A stretch of DNA of 8,870 bases from Proteobacteria bacterium HN_bin10 (GTDB lineage Bacteria > Pseudomonadota > Alphaproteobacteria > Caulobacterales > Aquidulcibacteraceae), in NCBI GenBank assembly GCA_002083515.1, contig LWDN01000065.1, forward strand, positions 1 to 8,870, in the 5' to 3' direction. Position 1 is the first letter of the stretch; the number at the start of each line of letters is the position of its first letter. The translations under genes were made by a program, and so were the position numbers. Shown piece after piece: positions 1 through 5,092 of this stretch. Under the pieces are notes generated by a model that saw only the letters and a program-made list of their open reading frames with translations, had not been told where the DNA came from and did not search any database.

Positions 1-18
1 TTCAAGTTTCAAATTCGG

Positions 19-29
19 CCCCCCCCCCC
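19..29. repeat. C11 homopolymer tract
   Basis: Eleven consecutive C residues lie immediately 5' of the TIR-like gene, separated from its ATG by GCCC. If translation starts further upstream, the tract is in frame and encodes part of a poly-proline run before Met; length changes would then shift the frame. If translation starts at the ATG, the tract occupies the ribosome-binding position, where no Shine-Dalgarno is present. A sequencing or assembly length error is also possible. Confidence 0.85.
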
Positions 30-33
30 GCCC

Positions 34-804
34 ATGATCGACATCGTCACCGTCAGCACCCATGACGCCAAGAAATTGGTGGCGGATCTCGTGCGCTTGC
101 TCGAAGCCGAAGAGCATCGCGTGCGCGTCATTTGCGGGCGCCATCAGGCGTCGGAGATCGAAGCGGCGAAGACCGCGCGCCACGCCGTGATGATGGTGTG
201 GTCGAAGGATGCGCCAAGCTCGTCCTATATGCTCGAGTGGCTGCGTCAGAGCGATGCGTCGCGCCTGATCGAGATTGCGACCGCGCCGGGCTGGCCCGAG
301 CGCAAGGATCGCAAGGCGAGCGTCATCGATTTTTCCAACTGGCGCGGCGTGCGCGGCGGACGGGCTTGGCATGCGCTGAACGAGCGCTTGCGAGCCGTCG
401 CTAACGCGATCGATCCGCCCAAGCCGCCCGCCAAGCACGCCGCGGCCGCGCTCGGCGTCGCCAGTCTCGCCGCTGTCGCTGTCGCGATCGGGGTGCGCAC
501 GAACGAAGCGCCAAACGGCGCGCCGCCGCTGGAGCCGCAACAAACCGCGCAACAGCTCGAAGCGCCGACCGTGTCGGTCGGCGGCGCCGTGTTCGCCACC
601 GAGCCGGCGTCGTTGGAAGACTTGGCGCTGGTGCCCGACGTGCGCCCGCTGCGGATTCCGCTGGTCGAGATCACGCCGGCGCCGCAACTCGCGGAGTTGC
701 AAAACGCGCCGCTGCCCGAGGTGCGCGATCCGACGTTCCTGGAGCGCTTGCGCGAATTCAATCCGCTCGGCGGCGACGAGACGCCCTCGCCACCCAGCCA
801 GTAA
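34..804 (+). CDS. TIR-like domain membrane-anchored protein (start uncertain)
   Basis: The predicted protein has 256 residues from the first ATG. Residues 2-105 look like a divergent TIR-type alpha/beta fold: a beta strand DIVTVS, helix 11-28, strand AVMMVWS (51-57), then SSSYMLEW with Glu68 near the place of the catalytic Glu of NAD-cleaving TIRs, and a late IDFSNWRG segment (98-105) resembling the 'IDLS.W.G' end of many bacterial TIR domains. The usual BB-loop region looks shortened. A hydrophobic Ala/Val segment at about 136-154 is a likely membrane helix, followed by a roughly 100-residue Pro/Glu-rich tail that would lie outside the cytoplasm. No Shine-Dalgarno precedes the ATG; instead there is a C11 run, and the frame stays open to position 1, so the gene may begin outside the window. 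It converges with the NUDIX gene 6 nt away. Function is unknown; the TIR assignment is by eye and moderate, and NADase activity is not established. Confidence 0.6.
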   Translation: MIDIVTVSTHDAKKLVADLVRLLEAEEHRVRVICGRHQASEIEAAKTARHAVMMVWSKDAPSSSYMLEWLRQSDASRLIEIATAPGWPERKDRKASVIDFSNWRGVRGGRAWHALNERLRAVANAIDPPKPPAKHAAAALGVASLAAVAVAIGVRTNEAPNGAPPLEPQQTAQQLEAPTVSVGGAVFATEPASLEDLALVPDVRPLRIPLVEITPAPQLAELQNAPLPEVRDPTFLERLREFNPLGGDETPSPPSQ

Positions 805-810
805 AATCTG

Positions 811-1269
811 CTATCCGCCGCGGCGCAGCCGCAGCCAGTGCATCACCACCCAGGCATGGGCTTCGTGGCGCAGTTTGAGCAACGCTTCGCGCGGATCCAT
901 CCAAAGCAGGACGTGATCCGGTTCCGTAGGCGCGCTGTCGGAGGCGGAGAGTTCGACTTCGTAGAAGGTCGACAATGAATTGCGCGGCTCGCCCTTGTTC
1001 ACCCAATACTGCCCCGCCCGGCCGAGCACGCGCGTCGGCCAAACCGTAAGCCCCGTCTCCTCCTGGAATTCGCGCATCAAAGCCGCGGCTTCATCCTCGT
1101 CCGCCTCGATGCCGCCGCCCGGCAGATCGTACTCGTAGGGCGCCTTCTTGCCGATCTGGACAATGGCGATGTTGGCTTCGCCGCGCGGACAAATGCCGTA
1201 GGCGCTCATGCGCTCGATATAGGTCAGGCCGGATTGGGTCTGGCCGAACTGCAACGCGAAGCGGGTCAT
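811..1269 (-). CDS. NUDIX hydrolase
   Basis: This 152-residue protein has a perfect NUDIX box at residues 52-74 (G-x5-E-x7-RE-F-x-EE-x-GL, with Glu58, Arg66, Glu67, Glu70 and Glu71 in place), preceded by the typical YDLPGGG. Such enzymes hydrolyse a nucleoside diphosphate linked to another moiety, with Mg2+ bound by the box glutamates. The substrate cannot be read from sequence. The C-terminal half (W123, HAWVVMHWL) fits small cytosolic NUDIX proteins. I chose the start at 1269 because 'YIERMSAYGI' (residues 17-26) matches the usual first strand of this family and a -10 element sits just upstream. The longer open frame to 1593 runs into the opposite-strand SDR gene and is Ala/Ser-rich shadow. 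An alternative start is Met21 at 1209. No Shine-Dalgarno is visible. It is divergent from the SDR gene and convergent with the TIR-like gene. Confidence 0.88.
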   Translation of the reverse strand: MTRFALQFGQTQSGLTYIERMSAYGICPRGEANIAIVQIGKKAPYEYDLPGGGIEADEDEAAALMREFQEETGLTVWPTRVLGRAGQYWVNKGEPRNSLSTFYEVELSASDSAPTEPDHVLLWMDPREALLKLRHEAHAWVVMHWLRLRRGG

Positions 1270-1276
1270 GCGCCGC

Positions 1277-1284
1277 GATATAGC
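1277..1284 (-). promoter_or_regulatory. -10-like element GCTATATC before the NUDIX gene
   Basis: On the minus strand GCTATATC fits the Caulobacter housekeeping -10 consensus GCTANAWC at every position. Its 3' end lies 7 nt before the ATG, so transcription would start at or very near the start codon. A TTGTCGC upstream resembles the -35 but sits 17 nt away, longer than the usual 10-14 nt spacing. The call rests on the -10 alone. Confidence 0.4.
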
Positions 1285-1334
1285 GCGCGCCGCACCCCAT
1301 GGCGACAACAGTTGAGGCGCCGCCGGGCTCACCG

Positions 1335-1345
1335 TAAGGACGAGG
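1335..1345 (+). promoter_or_regulatory. Ribosome binding site of the SDR gene
   Basis: AAGGACGAGGG precedes the ATG at 1352. The GAGG core at 1342-1345 is 6 nt from the start codon, which fixes this start and is the clearest Shine-Dalgarno in the left half of the window. Confidence 0.6.
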
Positions 1346-1351
1346 GCGCGC

Positions 1352-2104
1352 ATGCAGATTCGACTGAACCCCGTGAGCTTGGTGGTCGGCGCCGGTTCCG
1401 GCGTCGGTGCCGCCTGTGCGCTCGAACTGGCGCGCAAGTCGCAGGGCGGGCTGCTGTTGGCCGATGCGGATGAAGCGGCGCTCACCGCCGCCGCCGACGA
1501 CATCGAAGCGGCCGGCGTCGCGCCGGAGCGAATGTCGACGCTGGCGTTCGATCCCGCCCAGGCCGGCCGCTGGGACCAGGCGATCGGCTTCATCCAAAGT
1601 CAGTACGGGCGCCTCGACTGGGCGGTGGTCAATACCGGCGCCGCCCAACCGAAGACGGAGCTTGTCGACTGGCGCGGCGGCAGGCCCCTCGAAAGCGCCA
1701 TCCACAGTCTGCGCGCTATCATGGAGCTGATGAGCAAGAATGCTCAGGGCGGGGCCATTCTCGTCACCGGCGACGCCGCCGCGATCAAGCCGCCTGCGGA
1801 TGCGCGCGCGGCGCCAGGCCTGCTCGAATTGATCCGCGCCGCGGCGCACGAGGGCGAACAGCGCAAGGTGCGCATCAACGCTATCGCCGCGGGCGGCCCC
1901 GAAACGCCCATGTGGTCGCAAGCGCCCGTCCTCGATGAGCTCGCACGCGACGCCGGCGGCGAGGCGGCGGCGTTCGCCCGGATGCAAGGTGCGCCCTATG
2001 CGCGCTCTTCCGGCGATATCAAGCGCCTGATCGCATTGCTTTTGACCGATGACGCGCCCGTCACCGGCGCGACCCTGGTCGTGGACGGCGGCTACACGCT
2101 GTGA
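1352..2104 (+). CDS. SDR-fold protein lacking the catalytic triad
   Basis: This 250-residue protein has the length and fold markers of a classical short-chain dehydrogenase: the glycine-rich nucleotide loop VVGAGSGVG (11-19), an Asp-rich end of strand 2 (ADAD, 37-40), NTGA at 94-97 in place of NNAG, KVRINAIAAGG (172-182) as the usual 'IRVN.iaPG', and the C-terminal TGATLVVDGGYTL (238-250). The catalytic positions are missing. The strand that normally ends in ISS reads ILVTGDAAA (136-144), and aligning the following helix back from AHE puts Asp150 and Ala154 at the Tyr and Lys of YxxxK. It probably binds NAD(P) or a related ligand without classical oxidoreductase chemistry; that is inference. 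The start is supported by AAGGA/GAGG at 1335-1345. The DUF4282 gene follows 34 nt after the stop, suggesting co-transcription. There is no frameshift: the frame is intact end to end. Confidence 0.85.
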   Translation: MQIRLNPVSLVVGAGSGVGAACALELARKSQGGLLLADADEAALTAAADDIEAAGVAPERMSTLAFDPAQAGRWDQAIGFIQSQYGRLDWAVVNTGAAQPKTELVDWRGGRPLESAIHSLRAIMELMSKNAQGGAILVTGDAAAIKPPADARAAPGLLELIRAAAHEGEQRKVRINAIAAGGPETPMWSQAPVLDELARDAGGEAAAFARMQGAPYARSSGDIKRLIALLLTDDAPVTGATLVVDGGYTL

Positions 2105-2138
2105 TCGGATCGGGCGAGCACGATTCGGCGGGGTCCCC

Positions 2139-2477
2139 ATGTCGTCTTTTCTGCAGCGTCTGTTGAGCTTCGACCGCCTGATCGGACCAACGCTGGTGAA
2201 GCTCGTCTATTATTTCGGCGCCGCCGTGATCGCGATCGCGGCGATCGGCGCGCTGCTGACCGCGGTCTTCTCGCTCGTCGGCGGCAATTTCGGGCTCGGC
2301 CTCATGCAATTGCTCGCCGTGCCTGCGGTGGGCGCGGTGGCGCTGATCTATTGGCGCTTCCTGTGCGAACTCTTCATGCTGGCGTTCCTGGGCTATGAGC
2401 GGCTCGGCCAAGTGCGCGACCTGATGCGCATCGCCACGGGCCAGAGCGAGCCCGATCCCAATCACCCTGCGTTCTGA
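2139..2477 (+). CDS. DUF4282-like small membrane protein
   Basis: This 112-residue protein resembles the DUF4282 family: an N-terminal 'SFDRLIGPTLVKLVYYFG' segment (10-27), two hydrophobic helices at about 21-46 and 53-83, and a 'YWRFLCELFMLAFLGYERL' segment (71-89) matching the family's conserved Arg and Glu in the second helix. A short polar C-terminus ends in PNHPAF. It should sit in the inner membrane. No biochemical role is known to me for this family. The start at 2139 is chosen because an upstream extension would run back into the SDR gene in another frame and lacks membrane-protein character. Only a weak G-rich stretch (2128-2133) precedes the ATG, so it may be translated by coupling with the SDR gene 34 nt upstream. 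It lies just before the atp promoter, so it is probably not part of the atp operon. Confidence 0.72.
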   Translation: MSSFLQRLLSFDRLIGPTLVKLVYYFGAAVIAIAAIGALLTAVFSLVGGNFGLGLMQLLAVPAVGAVALIYWRFLCELFMLAFLGYERLGQVRDLMRIATGQSEPDPNHPAF

Positions 2478-2565
2478 GCCCAAGCATCAGGAACGCCCTG
2501 CGCTTTCGCAGAGCCGGGGTGCGCGGGCGGCTTGAAATCCGAAGCAAATGTCGCACGCGGTTTCC

Positions 2566-2593
2566 TTGACCTCTAGGGGGCCGCTGCTAGGTT
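2566..2593 (+). promoter_or_regulatory. Putative housekeeping promoter of the atp operon
   Basis: TTGACC (2566-2571) and TAGGTT (2588-2593) are spaced by 16 nt. In the Caulobacter-type notation the pair reads TTGACCT-N13-GCTAGGTT, close to TTGACGS-N10-14-GCTANAWC. Transcription would begin near 2600, giving a leader of about 55 nt before atpI. The position is right for a single promoter driving all five F0 genes. No other comparable element is visible between 2478 and 2655. Confidence 0.65.
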
Positions 2594-2618
2594 CCGCGCG
2601 CGCGAACGGGGGGCCCTC

Positions 2619-2663
2619 ATGGCGAGTCGGCCCCTTCGGGCGCGTGGACCGTTCTATGGCTGA
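2619..2663 (+). CDS. Possible 14-codon leader ORF overlapping the atpI start
   Basis: An ATG at 2619 opens a 14-codon frame (MASRPLRARGPFYG) that ends in TGA at 2661-2663, overlapping the atpI start codon at 2656-2658. It lies in the predicted atp leader transcript. A G6 run at 2608-2613 is 5 nt upstream but is a poor Shine-Dalgarno. The ATG is in the loop of a possible GGGGCC/GGCCCC hairpin (2610-2615 with 2629-2634). Short ORFs like this arise by chance in GC-rich leaders, so this is speculative. Confidence 0.18.
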   Translation: MASRPLRARGPFYG

Positions 2664-2991
2664 CAATAAACCGCCCGAGGACGCCCTTTCCGACCTGCGG
2701 CGGCGTGTCGACGCCGCCCGCGGTCAGGGCGCCCCAAGGTCCTCGCAACCGGCCAGTCCAGCCTCGCTGGCGCTCCGGTTCGGCGGGGAATTCGGCGCGG
2801 CGATTATTGTCGGGGCCTTGCTCGGGTACGGGGCGGATTACTTTCTCCACAGCTCGCCGTGGGGGCTGGTGATCGGCTTTGGACTGGGGTTTGCGGCTGG
2901 CGTGGTGAACGTCGTGCGCGTGGCGCAGTCGTTCAACAAGGCCAACCCGCCGGACCCGAACGCGGCGTCGATCCCCGACGACGACGATTGA
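2656..2991 (+). CDS. atpI: ATP synthase protein I (AtpI)
   Basis: This 111-residue protein belongs to the AtpI family, small membrane proteins linked to assembly of the c-ring and thought to act together with the F0 sector. The family core spans RFGGEFGAAIIVGALLGYGADY (41-62) and SPWGLVIGFGLGFAAGVVNVVR (67-88), giving two membrane helices at about 43-63 and 67-89. The N-terminal 40 residues are polar and charged, and the tail ends in four Asp residues. I chose MADNK at 2656 rather than the upstream in-frame ATG at 2548 because the promoter (-35 at 2566) would then lie inside the coding region and the extra 36 residues look non-coding. A weak GGA (2646-2648) precedes the start. It is the first gene of the F0 operon, 11 nt before atpB. 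Confidence 0.9.
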   Translation: MADNKPPEDALSDLRRRVDAARGQGAPRSSQPASPASLALRFGGEFGAAIIVGALLGYGADYFLHSSPWGLVIGFGLGFAAGVVNVVRVAQSFNKANPPDPNAASIPDDDD

Positions 2992-2994
2992 GGA
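2990..2994 (+). promoter_or_regulatory. Ribosome binding site fixing the TTG start of atpB
   Basis: GAGGA overlaps the atpI stop codon and lies 8 nt before TTG at 3003. A TGA in the atpB frame at 2997-2999 rules out any earlier start, so TTG is the only start that keeps the conserved MA-DPI-QF N-terminus. Confidence 0.65.
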
Positions 2995-3002
2995 TTTGAG
3001 TT

Positions 3003-3761
3003 TTGGCGAACGACCCGATCCACCAGTTCCACATCGAACCGATCAGCGAACCGATTCAGTTCGGCGCCGTCGACGCGACCTTCACCAACGCCTCGCTGTT
3101 CATGGTGGCGGGCGTGGCTGCGGCCGCCGGCTTCATGTGGTGGGCGATGAAGCCCGCGGCGGTGGTGCCGGGGCGGGCGCAAGTGGTGGCCGAAGGCGCG
3201 CACGATTTCATCCACAACATGGTGCGCGACGCCGCCGGCGAGGAAGGCGTCAAGAAGTTCTTCCCGTTCGTGTTCACGCTCTTCCTGTTCATTTTCGCGG
3301 CGAACATGATCGGCATGTTCCCGTATTTCTTCACTCCCACCAGCCAGATCGTGGTCACCGCCACCATGGCGCTGATGGTGTTCTTCACGGTCATCGTGAT
3401 CGGCTTCGCCAAGAACGGCTTGAAGTTCCTCAAGCTGTTCGTCCCCTCCGGCATCCCGTGGTACATATTGTGGCTGGTGACGCTGATCGAGGTGATCTCG
3501 TTCTTCTCGCGTCCGCTCAGCCACGCGGTGCGTCTGTGGGCCAACATTCTGGCCGGCCACCTGGTGCTGAAAGTGTTCGCCGGCTTCGTGCCGATGATGG
3601 CCGCCGCCGGCGCCGTCGGCATCGTTGGCTCTCTGTTGCCGCTGACAATGACGGTTGCGCTCTATGCGCTCGAATTTCTGGTCGCGTTCCTGCAGGCGTA
3701 CGTGTTCGCACTACTCACCTGCATCTATCTGAACGACGCCCTTCACCCTGGCCATCACTGA
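3003..3761 (+). CDS. atpB: F-type ATP synthase subunit a
   Basis: This 252-residue inner-membrane protein forms the two proton half-channels against the c-ring. The essential arginine is Arg177 in HAVRLWANILAGH (174-186), equivalent to E. coli aArg210. Gln231 in LQAYVF matches aGln252. Counting from these, the E. coli aGlu219/aHis245 pair is swapped here to His186/Glu224, an arrangement found in mitochondrial and many other bacterial a subunits. Hydrophobic segments are visible at about 31-48, 87-110, 115-135, 152-168, 179-200 and 205-240. The N-terminus (MANDPIHQFHIEPI) is typical of Alphaproteobacteria. It starts with TTG, the only possible start since a stop codon lies just upstream in frame. 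It is the second gene of the operon, 11 nt after atpI and 37 nt before atpE. Confidence 0.96.
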   Translation: MANDPIHQFHIEPISEPIQFGAVDATFTNASLFMVAGVAAAAGFMWWAMKPAAVVPGRAQVVAEGAHDFIHNMVRDAAGEEGVKKFFPFVFTLFLFIFAANMIGMFPYFFTPTSQIVVTATMALMVFFTVIVIGFAKNGLKFLKLFVPSGIPWYILWLVTLIEVISFFSRPLSHAVRLWANILAGHLVLKVFAGFVPMMAAAGAVGIVGSLLPLTMTVALYALEFLVAFLQAYVFALLTCIYLNDALHPGHH

Positions 3762-3798
3762 CGGCCACACGTTAAACCTAAACTGGAGCAGGAAGACT

Positions 3799-4026
3799 AT
3801 GGACGCTGAAGCAGCGAAACTGATTGGGGCCGGCATCGCGGCGATCGGCATGGGCGGCGCCGGCATCGGCGTCGGCATCATTTTCGGCAACTTCCTGCAG
3901 GGCGCGCTGCGCAACCCGTCGGAAGCGCCGAAGCAGTTCGGCAATCTGATCTTCGGCTTCGCCGTGACCGAAGCGCTCGGCATCTTCTCGCTGCTGATCG
4001 CGCTCTTGCTGCTGTTCGTGTTCTAA
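3799..4026 (+). CDS. atpE: F-type ATP synthase subunit c
   Basis: This 75-residue hairpin protein forms the proton-driven rotor ring. It has two membrane helices (about 8-34 and 48-74), the close-packing glycine motif on helix 1 (GGAGIGVG, 19-26), the polar loop Arg38-Asn39-Pro40 that contacts the F1 stalk, and the proton-carrying carboxylate Glu58 in FAVTEALGIF. The helix around Glu58 lacks the polar set usually seen in Na+-binding c subunits, which points to H+ coupling; that point is inference. Its length is normal for the family. GGAG and AGGA at 3785-3793 precede the ATG, a stronger ribosome site than those of atpI or atpB, consistent with the higher copy number this subunit needs. Next gene, atpF2, begins 15 nt after the stop. 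Confidence 0.97.
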   Translation: MDAEAAKLIGAGIAAIGMGGAGIGVGIIFGNFLQGALRNPSEAPKQFGNLIFGFAVTEALGIFSLLIALLLLFVF

Positions 4027-4041
4027 GCGGAGCGAAGCAAG

Positions 4042-4602
4042 ATGGCGGGCGATCCGCACGCGACAACGGCAGATCCGGCAGCGCATGGCGCGGCCGATGC
4101 GGCGGCGCATGGCGGCGAGGCCGGCAGCGCCTTTCCGCCGTTCGATCCGAGCTTGTTCGCAAGCCAGCTGTTCTGGTTCGTAATCACGTTCGGCGCGCTT
4201 TACTTCGTTCTCTCGCGCGTGGTTCTGCCCAAGGTCGCGGCGGTGCAAGCCAACCGCGCCGGGACGATTAAGACCGATCTCGACGAAGCGGCGCAGAAGA
4301 GCGCCGCCGCCGAGCAAGCGCGGGCGGACATGGAGAAGGCGGTGGCCAAGGCCCGCGCGGAAGCGCGCGCCATGGTCGATGCGGCGCGCGCCGACGTGAT
4401 GGCCAAATTGACGGCCGAACAGGAAGCCGCCGATCAGCGGCTCGCGAAGCGGATCGCCGAAGCCGAAGCCAAGGTCGACGCCGAGCGCAAGAAGGCGCTC
4501 GCCGAAGTGCCTGGCATTGCGGAAGCGCTTGCGCGCGAGATCGCCGACAGGATTGCGCCCGCCAATGTGGCGCCGCGTCAGCGCGCGGCTGGAGAAGCGT
4601 GA
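4042..4602 (+). CDS. atpF2: F-type ATP synthase subunit b' (second b-type stator subunit)
   Basis: This 186-residue protein is the b' half of a heterodimeric b/b' peripheral stalk, found in Alphaproteobacteria, cyanobacteria and chloroplasts. Residues 1-36 are an Ala/His/Gly-rich cytoplasmic extension. FPPFDPSLFASQLFW then leads into a membrane helix (about 38-62), followed by LPKV, typical of b' proteins. Residues 65-180 are a long Ala/Glu/Lys/Arg heptad-like coiled coil that reaches F1. It is identified as b' rather than b by the N-terminal extension, the FDPSLF entry and its place directly after atpE. GGAG at 4029-4032 lies 9 nt before the ATG. Its stop codon overlaps the start of atpF (TGATG), which suggests translational coupling and near-equal output of b' and b. 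Confidence 0.93.
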   Translation: MAGDPHATTADPAAHGAADAAAHGGEAGSAFPPFDPSLFASQLFWFVITFGALYFVLSRVVLPKVAAVQANRAGTIKTDLDEAAQKSAAAEQARADMEKAVAKARAEARAMVDAARADVMAKLTAEQEAADQRLAKRIAEAEAKVDAERKKALAEVPGIAEALAREIADRIAPANVAPRQRAAGEA

Positions 4603-5087
4603 TGTATTTCGACGCGACGCTCGTCGCCCTGGTGGCGTTCGTTCTGTTCTTCGGCCTGCTGATCTGGCTGAAAGTGCCGGCAATGGTGCTTTCGATGCTC
4701 GACGCGCGCTCGAACGAGATCGCCACGGAATTGCACGAGGCGCGCCGGCTGCGCGAAGAAGCCGAAAAGCTGCACGCCGAATACACCGCCAAGCGCGCCG
4801 CCGCCGAAGCGGAAGCGCGCGAGATTGTCGCCACCGCCAAGGAACAGGCGGCCGTGGTGGCGGAAGAGACGCGCGCCGCCATGCAAGCGGCGATGGCGCG
4901 CCGCGAGCGTCAGGCCGATGACCGCATCGCCGCGGCGGGTACAAAGGCCGCCGACGAAGTCCGCGCCGCCGCCGCCGAAGCCGCGATCGCCGCCGCCGAA
5001 AAGATGATCCGCGACCGCATGAGCGACAGCGCCCAAGCCGGCCTGGTGCAAGATGGCGTCGCCGACCTGAAGCGCAAGTTCGGCTAA
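4602..5087 (+). CDS. atpF: F-type ATP synthase subunit b
   Basis: This 161-residue protein is the partner b subunit of the peripheral stalk. It has an N-terminal membrane helix (about 5-25, ATLVALVAFVLFFGLLIWL), a conserved short hinge KVPAMV, and then a continuous polar Ala/Glu/Arg-rich coiled coil to the C-terminus. I prefer ATG at 4602, which shares its A with the TGA of atpF2 and lies 7 nt after GGAG (4591-4594); a GTG one codon earlier is also possible. It is the last gene of the F0 operon: no delta-subunit gene (atpH) follows, and the next gene, 5 nt away, is on the other strand. The F1 genes are therefore elsewhere, as usual in Alphaproteobacteria. No convincing terminator is visible after the stop. 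Confidence 0.94.
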   Translation: MYFDATLVALVAFVLFFGLLIWLKVPAMVLSMLDARSNEIATELHEARRLREEAEKLHAEYTAKRAAAEAEAREIVATAKEQAAVVAEETRAAMQAAMARRERQADDRIAAAGTKAADEVRAAAAEAAIAAAEKMIRDRMSDSAQAGLVQDGVADLKRKFG

Positions 5088-5092
5088 GGGCC

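Noticed and set aside
1270..1593. N-terminal extension of the NUDIX protein by 108 residues.
   Set aside because: The added part is low-complexity Ala/Ser/Pro sequence, overlaps the SDR coding region and passes through the divergent promoter region.
1091..2140. A 349-codon minus-strand frame opposite the SDR gene.
   Set aside because: It overlaps two supported genes, is Arg/Gly-rich and has no recognisable domain.
2498..2511. Hairpin CTGCG-CTTT-CGCAG after the DUF4282 gene as a terminator.
   Set aside because: The stem has only 5 bp and no T tract follows on either strand.
2548..2655. Upstream ATG start for AtpI.
   Set aside because: The promoter would lie inside the coding region and the extra 36 residues do not resemble the family.
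2838..3560. A His/Glu/Arg-rich 240-codon minus-strand frame opposite atpB.
   Set aside because: Its composition is the mirror of the hydrophobic atpB codons; no motif or ribosome site supports it.
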